From NCBI GenBank assembly GCA_963575745.1, contig CAUYUJ010007225.1:204875-268874 (forward strand): 64,000 nucleotides of DNA. Reading direction: 5' to 3'. Shown here in pieces: positions 55,119-64,000 of this stretch. The notes under the pieces are model-generated. The model was not told the DNA's origin, ran no database searches, and saw only the letters and a list, made by a program, of their open reading frames with translations. Position 1 is the first letter of the stretch, and each line of letters opens with the position of its first letter. A program made the position numbers and the translations under genes. The stretch is from Prorocentrum cordatum. Its lineage: Eukaryota; Sar; Dinophyceae; Prorocentrales; Prorocentraceae.

Positions 55119-55770
55119 GCAGCAGGAGAAGAAAGGCAAGCGAAGCGAGCGAGCGGGCAGCCACTCATAAAGCCAGAACCGATACTCCCAAACCCGGTGG
55201 CGTTGGAAATCCCGGTGGCGACCAGCAAGTAACCGCAGCCAGAATGGCGCGGCGGCGCGACCATAAACACGCAGAGGTCGATTGCTCGGTGTGAGTCAGA
55301 CAAACAACACCGTCAAGGACGAACTAGACCGACAGGCGCACCCAGTCGACATCCGTCAAGTAGGCGACACAAATGCCAAAATATCGTGTCGGCGCAAGAG
55401 TGAAGAGGGGCAACCTCATCACCGCCAAGACTGTAAAGGCAGTAAGACCTGTACCACTTGTCGAAAGCGAGGTCCATGCAGGAGAACGCCGGCCAACGAG
55501 CGTACAGAGCCAGCCGAACCCGAGGTCCAGGTACCGTAAGGTAGGCAGTGCAGCGAGCGACCCAGTGGAACCTTCGGGTCATCAGTAGGGGCCGACGCCA
55601 GCCAGGAGCAGGCCAGGGGGCACCTGACTTCAGCGAATGTGACGCAGCACCACTCCCTGTGTGAACCCTCGCATGAATTCCAGACCACCTGAACGCCATC
55701 AGGAAACAGTATTGGGCAGCAAACCCCAGCCGCCAAGGAAGAACCCAATGAAAAAGGAGGGAGAGCACCC
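55119..55770. other. Unassigned sequence, no gene recognised
   Basis: Frames on both strands are open for up to ~190 codons ('CTTCRKRGPCRRTPANERTE') but none is conserved or domain-bearing to my eye. Confidence 0.35.
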
Positions 55771-56090
55771 CGGTGCAACAGCTGGCCGCGGTGGCATAAG
55801 GATGCAGGAGGAGAGGAGGGGAAGTGCACGCCAGGCACGGTTGGCACCCCGGTGTGGCAGCTAACCGCTGCAGCAATAGGATGCAAGAGGGGAGGGGAGG
55901 AAGTGCACGCCAGGCACACGGTGTGGGTGCAAACCGCTAACCGCTGTGGCATAAGGATGCAGGGGGAGAGGAAAGGAAGTGCAAACCAGGCACGGTTGGC
56001 ACCCCGGTGTGGCAGCTAACCGCTGCAGCAATCGGATGCAGGAGGGGAGGGAAGGAAGTGCACGCCAGGCACACGGTGTGAGAGGAGGGG
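55771..56090 (+). repeat. ~77-bp repeats in a 154-bp higher-order unit
   Basis: 'ccggtgtggcagctaaccgc' at about 55850 and 56004, each followed by 'aggaagtgcacgccaggcac'. Intervening half-units read 'aaccgctgtggcataaggat'. Confidence 0.85.
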
Positions 56091-57000
56091 GGGAGAAACA
56101 TGTACTCGATCAATTGATTTTGACAGGGACAACCACGGTGGGCTGCCAGTCCACATTCCCGGTGTGACATCAAAACCGCATCTCAGCGAAACTTGGTGGC
56201 GCCCCCCACACTCGGTGTTACTGTCGATGCCACTTCTCGGTCCATGGGCTCTCGGTTGCTCGGCCCCTCTTCCCAGCCGTGCCCAGACCATTCCCACCCT
56301 ACTGCGCGCGGCCAGTGTCGGCGCCCACGAGATCCCGACCATCTCGCGGGGGTGCCTGGCGCCCCCTGTTCGCGCCGACGTGATGTCCCAGGTGTTGTCC
56401 ACGCACCTGCGCACAGTCGATACCCAGGCCCAGCGAGTCGCTCATGGCCCGAACATCGCAGCTGTGGCTGTGAAGTGAGGTCAGGAAGGCGACGCAAGTT
56501 CGCTGGTCGTGCCGACGCGGGTCGAAAGCGCGCGTGGTGCCAGGGGCAGCGTGTTGCACGGCGAAGGCGTGCCAGAAAGATGTGAACGACGCCGTGGGGT
56601 TCCCACTGGGAGTTGTGGACCTGGGCTCTATAGAGCGGCCTTCCAGTGTGGGAGTCCCGTGGTCCTGGATGCTGGCGATCGGCGAACAGCCTGGGCGTCC
56701 ACCCACGTCCCGTCCGACGAGTCTGGGATGCCCCCCTGTTGGGCTGCCGGCCCGTCTCGGCGGTCGAGCTCACGCTCCACCCTCTGGCGCGCTTTGCAGG
56801 GGTGCAGGGGTTGCCCCGTGGCTGCTTGTAGAGGCGTCCGCCCGTATCGAGTCGCCGGCAGAGGAGGGAGGACGAATAGGGGCGAAAGGGCTCCTCGCCT
56901 CCTCGCAACCAGCTGTAGGCTGGCTTCGTTGTCCCGCTCGTCAGGGGAAATCTGACGCGTGGGCGCGGTGGAACTTCCCAGTGCCGTCTGGAGGGTGGCT
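56091..57000. other. GC-rich sequence flanking the 12-bp array, no firm gene
   Basis: Long frames on both strands enter from the 12-bp array (58.6-57.0 kb) and continue here. Since both strands are open, coding status is undecided. Confidence 0.35.
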
Positions 57001-58620
57001 TCACTGTCGGGCAGGCCGTCGGGCCGGCCGTGGGAGTGGGCGTCGGGCAAGGCCTCAGGTAGAGTGTTGGGTAGGGTGTCAGGTTGGGTGTTGGGAATGG
57101 TGTCGGGTGAGGTGTGAGACTGGTCGTGGGGCTGTCGTGGAGCTGGCCATGAGACTGGCCGTGGGGCTGGCTGTCGGGCTGGCCGTCGGGCAGGCCATTG
57201 TGCTGGCGGTCGGGCTGGCCGTCGGACTGGCCGTCCGGCTGGCCGTGGGGCTGGCCGGGCTGGCCGTGGGACTGGCCGTGGGGCTGGCAGTCGAGCTGGT
57301 CGTGGGGCTGGCAGCCGGGCTGGCCGTCGGGCTGGCCGTGGGGCTGGCAGTCGGGTTGGCCGTGGGGCAGGCCGAGGGGCTGGTCGTGGGGCTGGCAGTC
57401 GGGCTGACCGAGGGGCAGTCGGTCGGGCTGGCTGTGGGGCTGGCCGTGAGGCTGGTCGTGGGGTTGAAAGTCGGGCTGGCCGCGGGACTGGCCATAGGCC
57501 TGGTCGTGTGGGAGGCCGTGGGGCTGGTCGTCGGGCTGGCCGTGGGATCGGCCGTGGGGCTGGCAGTCGGGCTGGCCGTCAGGCTGGCCGTGGGGGTGGC
57601 AGTCCGGTTGGCCGTAGGGCTGGCCGTGGGGCTGGCAGTCGGGCTTGCCCTGGGTCTGGCCGCAGGGCTGGCCGCGGGGCTGGCAGTCGGGCTGGCCCCA
57701 GAGCTGGCCGTCGGGCTGGACGTCGGGCTGGCCGTCCGGCTGGCCGGGCTGGCCGTGGGACCGGCCGTGGGGCTGGCACTCGGGCTGGCCGTCGGGCTGG
57801 CCGTGGGGCTGGCCGTGGGGCTGGCCGTGGGGCTGCCCGCGGGACTGGCAGTCGGTCTGGCCACGGGGCGTCAAGCGGGCCGTGGGGCTGGCAGCCGGCC
57901 AGGCAGTGGGGCTGGCAGTCGGGCTGGCCGCGGGGCTGGTCGCCAAGCTGGCCGAAGGGCTGGCCATTGGGCTGGCCGTCGGACTGGCCGTGGGGCTGGC
58001 TGTCGGCCTAGTCGTTGGTCTGGCAGTCGGGCTGGCCGCCGGGCTGGCCGTGGGGCTGCCAATCGTATTGGCCGTGGGGCCGGCCGTAGGGCTGGCAGTC
58101 GGGCTTGCCGTGGGGCTGGTCGTGGGGCTGGCCGCGGGGCTGGCAGTCGGGCTGGCCTCGGGGCTGGCCTTCGGGCTGGCCGTGGGGCTGGCCGTGGGAC
58201 TGGCCGTGGGGCTGGCAGTCGAGCTGGTCGTGGGGCTGGCAGCCGGGCTGGCCGTCAGGCTTTCCGTGGGGCTGGCAGTCGGGTTGGCCGTGGGGCTGCC
58301 CGTGGGGCTGGCAGCCGAGCTGGCCGTGGGGCTGGCCGTGGGGCTGGCCGTCCGGCTGGCCGGGCTGGCCGTGGGACCGGCCTTGGGGCTGGCAGTCGGG
58401 CGGGCCAACGGGCTGGCCGTGGGGCGGGCCGTAGGGCAAGCCGCGGGGCTGGCCGTGGGGCTGGCAGTCAGGCTGGCCACGGGGCGGGCCAACGGGCTGG
58501 CCGTCAGGCGGGCCATGATGGGGCTGGCAGCCGGCAGACCGTGAGGCTGGCAGCCGGGCAGCCCGGGGGGCAGGCCGCCAGGCTGGCAGCCGGGCTGGCC
58601 GGGAGGCTGGCCGGGGGGCA
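57001..58620. repeat. 12-bp tandem array, GGGCTGGCCGTC/GGGCTGGCAGTC
   Basis: About 130 units of 12 bp. Every phase is open: plus frames give 'AVGLAVGLAVG', 'RAGRGAGRRAGR' or 'GWPSGWPWGWP'; minus frames give 'ASPTASPTASP' or 'PRPARRPARRPA'. The ~965-codon plus and ~1075-codon minus frames owe their length to this. Confidence 0.95.
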
Positions 58621-59364
58621 AGTCGTCGGGCACGCCTCGCGCCGCCGCGGCGGCGCCGGCCACCGCGCCGCCGCCGCCGCCGCCGGCGAGGAGCCAGCAG
58701 CGGCGGCGGCAGCGGCGGCAGCAGCGGCCGCCGCGACAGCGGCCGTCACGCCGGCCACGGCGCCGCTGGCCGCCGCCGCCGCCGGAGGGGAGCCGGGGCG
58801 GCGGCAGCAGCAGTGGCGGTGGCAGCGGCGGCGCAGCGGCGGCGGCCGCGCCGCCGGCGGGGAGCGGCAGCGGCGGCGGCGGAAGCAGGGCCCGACGGGG
58901 TGCCGCCCTCGGGCGCCGGCGCGGCCGCAGCGGCCGAGGCGCCGCCCGACGCCGCCGCCGACGCGGAGCTGCCCGCGGCCGCAGGGGGGCGGCCGCGGCA
59001 GCAGGGGGCGCGGCCGCGCGCGCGGCCAGCAGGGCCGCCCAGGCCAGAGGCCGGCGGCCGCCGCGGCCTCCGCGGCCTCCGCTGCGCCCAGGGCCGCGCC
59101 GCACGCGGCCGCGGCAGCGGCGGCCGGGCAGGCGGCAGCAGCAGCGCCCAGGGCCGCGCCGCCGGAGGCAGCGGCGGCGGCGGCTGGGCCCGAGGCGGCC
59201 CGCCCGGGGGGCAGGCGGCGCGAGCGAACGCCGGCCAGGCCAGCGCCAGCGGCCGCAAGGCCGGCGGCCCACCCAGCGGGCGGCCGGCCAGGGGGCGGCG
59301 CCGGAGCGGCGCGGGCGGCGGCGGCGCGGCGCAGCCGTCGCCGCCGTGCAGAGGGCGGCTCCAT
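58504..59364 (-). CDS. Ala/Pro-rich open frame behind a diverged spliced leader, hypothetical
   Basis: The first minus-strand ATG after the diverged DinoSL (59424-59444) is at 59364 and opens 286 codons ('MEPPSARRRRLRRAAAARAA') ending at the border of the 12-bp array. The product is rich in Ala, Pro, Arg and Gly, including 'AAEAAEAAAAAGLW' and a run of 13 or more Ala. No domain is recognised. Extreme GC keeps other frames open too, so the call rests on the leader-like sequence and the ATG alone. It could be a retrocopy or a chance frame. Confidence 0.25.
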   Translation of the reverse strand: MEPPSARRRRLRRAAAARAAPAPPPGRPPAGWAAGLAAAGAGLAGVRSRRLPPGRAASGPAAAAAASGGAALGAAAAACPAAAAAAACGAALGAAEAAEAAAAAGLWPGRPCWPRARPRPLLPRPPPCGRGQLRVGGGVGRRLGRCGRAGARGRHPVGPCFRRRRCRSPPAARPPPLRRRCHRHCCCRRPGSPPAAAAASGAVAGVTAAVAAAAAAAAAAAAAGSSPAAAAAARWPAPPRRREACPTTCPPASLPASPAASLAACPPGCPAASLTVCRLPAPSWPA

Positions 59365-59423
59365 CGGGCCGGCCCCAGAGGCAGCGGACCCAGGTCGCGC
59401 CGACCAACCTCGAGCCGACACGG

Positions 59424-59444
59424 CTTGAGCCAAAGGGGGTACGG
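59424..59444 (-). other. Diverged DinoSL relict on the minus strand (18 of 21 bases)
   Basis: The plus strand reads 'cttgagccaaagggggtacg' then g. Its reverse complement differs from the DinoSL at three internal positions and keeps the ends (CCGTA and TTTGGCTCAAG). It lies 59 bp before the minus-strand ATG at 59364. Confidence 0.5.
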
Positions 59445-60545
59445 AGGGACCTGGGATACGCGAAGCGTCATTAAGTTAGGCTCCCCTCCCCACGCAGTGC
59501 TTGCGCTTAGGGGATCTTCCTTTCGCTTCTGCGGAACTGGACCCGCCTGTTGGTCCAGCGGCCCCGTTCCCGTCAGTCGCAGACGTACCCGTCGGTCGGA
59601 AGAGGTGAGTGCAAACATGAGGTAGGAAGGCGTCGGAAGCACATTGGGTTTCCGCCCGCCCACTGGAGAGGAAGGAAGAGGGGAAACCACTCGACTCTTG
59701 AAGCAGGAGGGCGGCTAAAGCAAATTCGGATCCGGGAGTCCAGAAATACCTACCCTCAACGACCGGCGTGTATCGTTCCCTAGAGAAGGCCCATCTGTTG
59801 GCCGGGCGGCCCCGTTCTTGTTTGTCGTCGCCGCGCCGTTGCAACCCCCCCGCCCCCGATGCACCCCTTCCGTTCGCATCGCATGCTTTGCATAGCTTTG
59901 CTTTGCCTTGCTCTGCATCGCATTTCATTGCTTTGCATTGGCGTCGCATGACATTTCTTTGTATTGTTTTGCATTGCCTCGATTTGCCTTGCGCCGCGTA
60001 TATTGTACCGAATGGATTGCATGCGCCACATTCGCTGCACCACCTAGATTGTGCCTAGTTTTTTCCATGGACAGGGCAGACTCACTGCTTTGTTGCTTGG
60101 TCTTCGAAAGCGGGCAGATTTTCGTACCGAGCAGTAGAGTCGGTGGCCAGGCCCACCACTCCTTGCGACGACGAAGGAGCCCAAAGCAGCAGGATGACAT
60201 GCAGAAAGCAGGGAAATCCGAAAGGCCAGAAAGAAGGACAGCCAGCAGTTTAGGGCGCTCACACTAGGGGAATAAACAAGGAAGAGAGTCCAAGAACTGA
60301 GCCCAAAGACTGTGGGACCTCAGCCCGCGCACTTTGTGGATTTCCCGACACCTCGACGCGTGAGCAAAACAGGGGCTGGTAGGCAGCCTCCCAGGATAGC
60401 ACCACGATTGTGTGCCATGGCCATCGTGCCACCTAGATTGCACAGCACATATTGCAAGAAACCACCGTTTGGGGTCCACGTTGGCCAACCTGGATGTATC
60501 GTTGTGTGTAGATATGCGTATGCTGTTTTTTTGCGTTCTCGCTTT
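59445..60545. other. Unassigned sequence with a short 'tttgcattgc' repeat, no gene seen
   Basis: At 59885-60000 words such as 'gctttgcattggcgtcgcat' and 'ttgccttgctctgcatcgca' recur, the reverse-orientation counterpart of 24111-24240. Elsewhere no repeat or gene is evident. Confidence 0.4.
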
Positions 60546-61410
60546 TTCGTATTCAGAGCGTCCCAGACGGCCGAAGAGGACCCAAGACGGCTGAAGATGG
60601 TCCCAAGACGGTCGAAGATGGCCCCAAGAGAACCCGAGTATGGCCCAGGACTCCGAGAGGCCCCCATGACGTCCCAAGCGCCCCCAGAATGCCCACAGAT
60701 GGGTTCGAGAGGCCTCCAAAATAGTCCAAGAATCCAAAGAGTACCCAATGGGTGCTCCAAGACGTCCTAGGATGGCACCCATACGGCCCCAGAGGCCCCC
60801 AGGACGCCCCAGGAGGGCCCCGAGAGGATCTCCACGACGGCATCCGGAAACAACAATCGTTCACGCCTTTTCGGCCTTCCGACGCCCCAACGACACCCCA
60901 AGAGGCGTCGAGATCACCCCAGGACCGCCCGAGAGGCCTCAAAGACGGCCCAGGATGCCGCCAAAGAGGGCACACGAGGCTTCCACGACGGTCCAGGAAA
61001 CCTCCAAGAGTGCCCTATAGAGGGCCCCAAAGACGGTCCAAAAGACAGCCTCGAGACGGTCCCACATGCCCCCCAAGACGCCCTGAGAGGGCCCCACGAG
61101 GACCCCCGAGAGAGCCTCAATGTGCAAAGACAATCTGTATCCCGGATGTGTTTGACAGATTTCTGCGTTCTCGCCTGTTGATCTTCGGACAGCCCAAGAC
61201 ATTCCAAAAGGGCGACAAGACGGCCCGAGAGGCCTCGAAGGCGACCGAAGAGGTTCCCAAGGAGGCCCTCAGAGGGGCCCCATACGGGGAAGCCGGATGG
61301 CCCCGAGAGCACTCTCCCCAAAGGTGGCCCCCCTTAGACAACTCAAGATGCCCCCAAGAGGCTCGCACGAAGGCCTCAAACAAATCCCCAGGACCCCCCC
61401 CTGGCATCTA
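60546..61410. repeat. GGCC/CAAGA repeat block with two core islands
   Basis: Islands 'ttttttgcgttctcgctttt' / 'tcgtattcagagcgtcccag' (about 60523) and 'atttctgcgttctcgcctgt' / 'tgatcttcggacagccc' (about 61160) start two sub-blocks of ~600 bp and ~200 bp. Confidence 0.85.
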
Positions 61411-61728
61411 AAAGGCTTCCGAGAAACTCCGCGACGCCCAGACTACACGCGTTCCAGATGTGCACACCGCGAAACGAGATTAATATGTCAACAAGATCCA
61501 CCCGAACACGTTTCCAAATGCGTGTCGCCGGGAACAACTCAGCACCACGTAAAGTAATACCGCTGTCGGCTTGGACCGGCCTGGCCCAACACATGGCCAC
61601 ATAAGCGAAGTTTTACCTGGCCATGCGCCTCTCCAGGAGCGCGACGCGTGGGCGAAATTGGCACCGCGTGGATCACATCGGATGCCGCTTGGACTGACCT
61701 GACAGAAACAATATAAACTTCAACCGCG
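61411..61728. other. Unassigned sequence, no gene seen
   Basis: Mixed sequence between the repeat block and the poly(T) tract. Confidence 0.35.
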
Positions 61729-61756
61729 TTTTTTTTTTTTTTTTTTTTTTCTTTTT
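61729..61756. repeat. Poly(T) tract (22 T, then C, then 5 T)
   Basis: Poly(A) on the minus strand. It could be the tail of a retroposed sequence coming from the right (61757-62000), but no leader or coding match was found there. Confidence 0.9.
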
Positions 61757-63735
61757 CCGTCGGCGCGCCGACTCGCCCGAGGGTCCTAATAAAGAAGACA
61801 GGCTGACTGTCCCTTGGCCGAGGCGATAAAACCATGATAAATAAGTTCGCAAGCGGCTTGTGCTTAGTGTGCGAGTTCTCCCGTACATTTTTTGGAATGA
61901 ACCATCCTTTGAATCATCTGAGATGTCCCCTGCCTCTGCCTTTTCCTGTTAGCAACAGCAGCGCGGAGCGCGAGCTCCGAAATGCCTCAGAGGGTCTGAC
62001 CCTGTGATCAGGTACAGGATGATATTACGCTGAGAGAAGAATTAAGCAGTGCATGGGCCACCTGAAGTGCCGCAAGGAAAACATCACGGACAAGCTCGTT
62101 TCTGGGAGCCCAGTGATTCGGCCGTTCTACTCCCAACTGGGTCATGATATCGGTGCCCACTGGAACCGATATAGAGTAGCACATGTTTTTTTGTAAAAAA
62201 GGTCGTGCTATACTGGCCCAAGTGATACCCGCCTGAGCGCGTTCTCCAGCGCATGGCGCTGATATTTTCCCTAGTGCCACTTTGATCAGACCGCTGCCGA
62301 CAAGAAACAGTATAGCCCGAAAAAGATCCACATGCTCAAGGTGGTGTAAACCACAGGATAAAGCGTGGCGCACGCTGCAGATCTGAGCCTGCTGTGCGCT
62401 CAAAACCGAGAAGCGGAGATCGAGCGAGACCTGGCGGAAATCAACCCAGGAAGACCTTCAGAGTCGTGCGCCACGGAGGACGCGGGACGGTCGCGCGATT
62501 CGACATCCAGCAGTCTCTCTATCGGGCGGACTGCGCATCAAGAGTCCTGCGGACGAGTGACACGCGCAAGCCTGGTGAGACATCATCGACGGCAGCATCG
62601 ACGGGAGCCGTGCACCACCCACCGACGCAGGAGTGGGCCGCCGTGCCCTGGCCGGGCTCTGGCTGGCAGATCGGCCAGACGAGAAGGACAATCGGAAGAC
62701 GTCCCTGCCGACCTCGCTCGCTCCTTCTCCGTGCGTTGCCGCCCGTCCGTCGAGGCGGGCGCTGGCCGGCGGCGGGCACAGCGCTGAGGCACGATGTTGA
62801 AAAATCACTTCCCACGGGACAGCAAGTCTACACCCTGCGAAATGCTTTAGAAATCATGGGTTAAGAAATTCATAGTCTCAGAACCTGAATAAAAACCCAA
62901 AAGTTCCATTCAAATCTTAGGATTTACATTGAAACGTCAAGAATAATCGAGACTCTGGCCGAAAACTTAGGTTTTCTTAAGCATCGCCCAAGGTGTAGCC
63001 CGGCGTCGGCCCGCGCCGGTCCCAAGGCTGGCCGCCCGTGGTCCTCCCCTGCCGCTCTGCTGCCCCGTGCGCTCTCTCCTGAGGTGGCGCTGCTCCGCTG
63101 GGGGGGGCGAGGGGGCCGCGGACGGCAGGCACAGTGGTCACGTGAAGCGTGACGCTCGCAGGCCGAGTCCCGCCCCTGACGGGTGGCTCTCCCGTATCCT
63201 CCTGTTCCTGCTCCTTGCCTCTGCTCTCTCTCTCTCTCTCTGTGCCGGCTGACAGGCTGGAAGGTCCGTGCCACGTGCGCCTGCCGAATTCCCTCTTCGA
63301 GAGAGGATTCCAGTAACCACCAGGAAACGCTGGGAGGCACAAAAGATGCCGAAATCCGTGACTTGAAACTCGCAATCGCTGCAAACTTCCCATCCCCTTC
63401 CCGTTCAAGTAACTCTAACGGATCCCTCGCCTCGTCAGCAGAACTGGCACGCTCGAGACATCACGAAGGAAGCCGCGCGGCCCAGCGGGCAGCACGTATG
63501 CCATGCCTCTAATCTCTGTGCTGGAAGAAAACTTAGGGCAGACGCAACCGATCTATTGCGAATGCGTCGGACGTGCATGCGGCAGCGAGCCTGCACTGCA
63601 GGGCTTTCAGTTGCATGACGGCGCAGATGCGCTTGCTCAGATGTGAGCGACATGCCAGATCCACGCCCATATGCGCCGAGCGGGAACGGCCGGCAGCGGA
63701 GCCCAAGGAATCATAGGCAATGGACCACAAAGCAC
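61757..63735. other. Unassigned sequence, no recognisable gene
   Basis: About 2 kb. The clearest frame is minus 62403-62008 ('HALSCGLHHLEHVDLFRAIL', 'WAPRNELVRDVFLAALQVAH'), 131 codons, of no known family. Frames at 62365-62787 and 62394-62864 overlap and are Arg-rich. A CTCTCT run lies at 63227-63240. Confidence 0.3.
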
Positions 63736-63960
63736 CATCGCTTGAAACACTGACCGGCAGCGGCCGACTACGGGCCCGGAAGGCCAACTATCGGGCACCA
63801 ATGCACAAGGCACCAGCCCCGACTGGACGGCCGACTGCAACACCGAGGGCCAATCATGAGGCACCAACCATAGGGCACCGACCGCGAACGACCTACTGCG
63901 ACCCCGCTGGGCATAAGGCACCGACCGTGAACGTCACGACCGCGACCCCATGTGCTTTCT
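63736..63960. repeat. Degenerate ~25-bp repeat
   Basis: 'aggcaccaaccatagggcac' / 'cgaccgcgaacg' type units ('ggcaccgaccgtgaacgtca', 'ggcaccagccccgactggac'). Confidence 0.6.
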
Positions 63961-64000
63961 GAGAGCATAAGAAAGATATCAGAAGTGCAGGCCCTGTTTG

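Noticed and set aside
56183-59428. 1074-codon minus and 964-codon plus frames
   Set aside because: Length comes from the 12-bp array, open in all phases; the minus frame also lacks an ATG at its 5' end.

Overview
The window looks like dinoflagellate nuclear DNA. The strongest evidence is an exact 21-nt match to the dinoflagellate spliced leader (DinoSL) embedded in genomic DNA at 15787-15807, with weaker copies at 26915-26935 (+) and 59424-59444 (-). Sparse GC-rich genes in a sea of micro-, mini- and macrosatellites, and introns bounded by inverted and direct repeats, fit the same picture. I cannot name the species.

Few genes are credible. (1) 7823-8944 (-): the catalytic part of a eukaryotic RNA-dependent RNA polymerase with a DFDGD motif. 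(2) 13827-14594 (-): an SAM-like-domain protein. (3) 15900-17172 (+): a CCR4-like endonuclease/exonuclease/phosphatase copy lying 92 bp behind the exact spliced-leader relict, between TCC tracts, with a lost catalytic Asp and a frame break; best read as a decayed retrocopy. (4) 24540-26684 (-): an alpha/beta hydrolase that continues through three introns into two C-terminal SH3/KOW-like modules. (5) 58504-59364 (-): an Ala/Pro-rich open frame 59 bp behind a diverged spliced leader, weakly supported.

Layout: 0-7 kb is a 91-bp palindromic satellite that switches strand near 3460, interleaved with a ~25-bp AT-rich repeat. 7-15 kb holds the RdRP and SAM genes among GGCC/CAAGA repeats, a CA tract, a 79-bp array and a duplicated ~1-kb unit ending in (TTG)n. 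15-24 kb holds the retrocopy, a composite element in two copies bounded by TCC tracts, and more arrays. 24.5-26.7 kb is the hydrolase gene. 26.9-30.5 kb has no recognisable gene. 30.5-37.7 kb is a macrosatellite of five ~1.35-1.5 kb head-to-tail units, with inverted copies at 39.85-42.2 and 48.4-49.0 kb. 42-54 kb is minisatellites, a minisatellite framed by inverted repeats, a 190-bp MITE with an 8-bp target duplication, and a 90-bp array related to the 79-bp array. 54-64 kb is GGCC/CAAGA repeats, a 12-bp array and unassigned sequence.

The genes do not form a pathway or operon. What links the window is mobile-DNA biology: reverse-transcribed trans-spliced mRNA, introns that look like inserted elements, and repeats that travel as composites. 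All calls are from reading the sequence; no searches were run.
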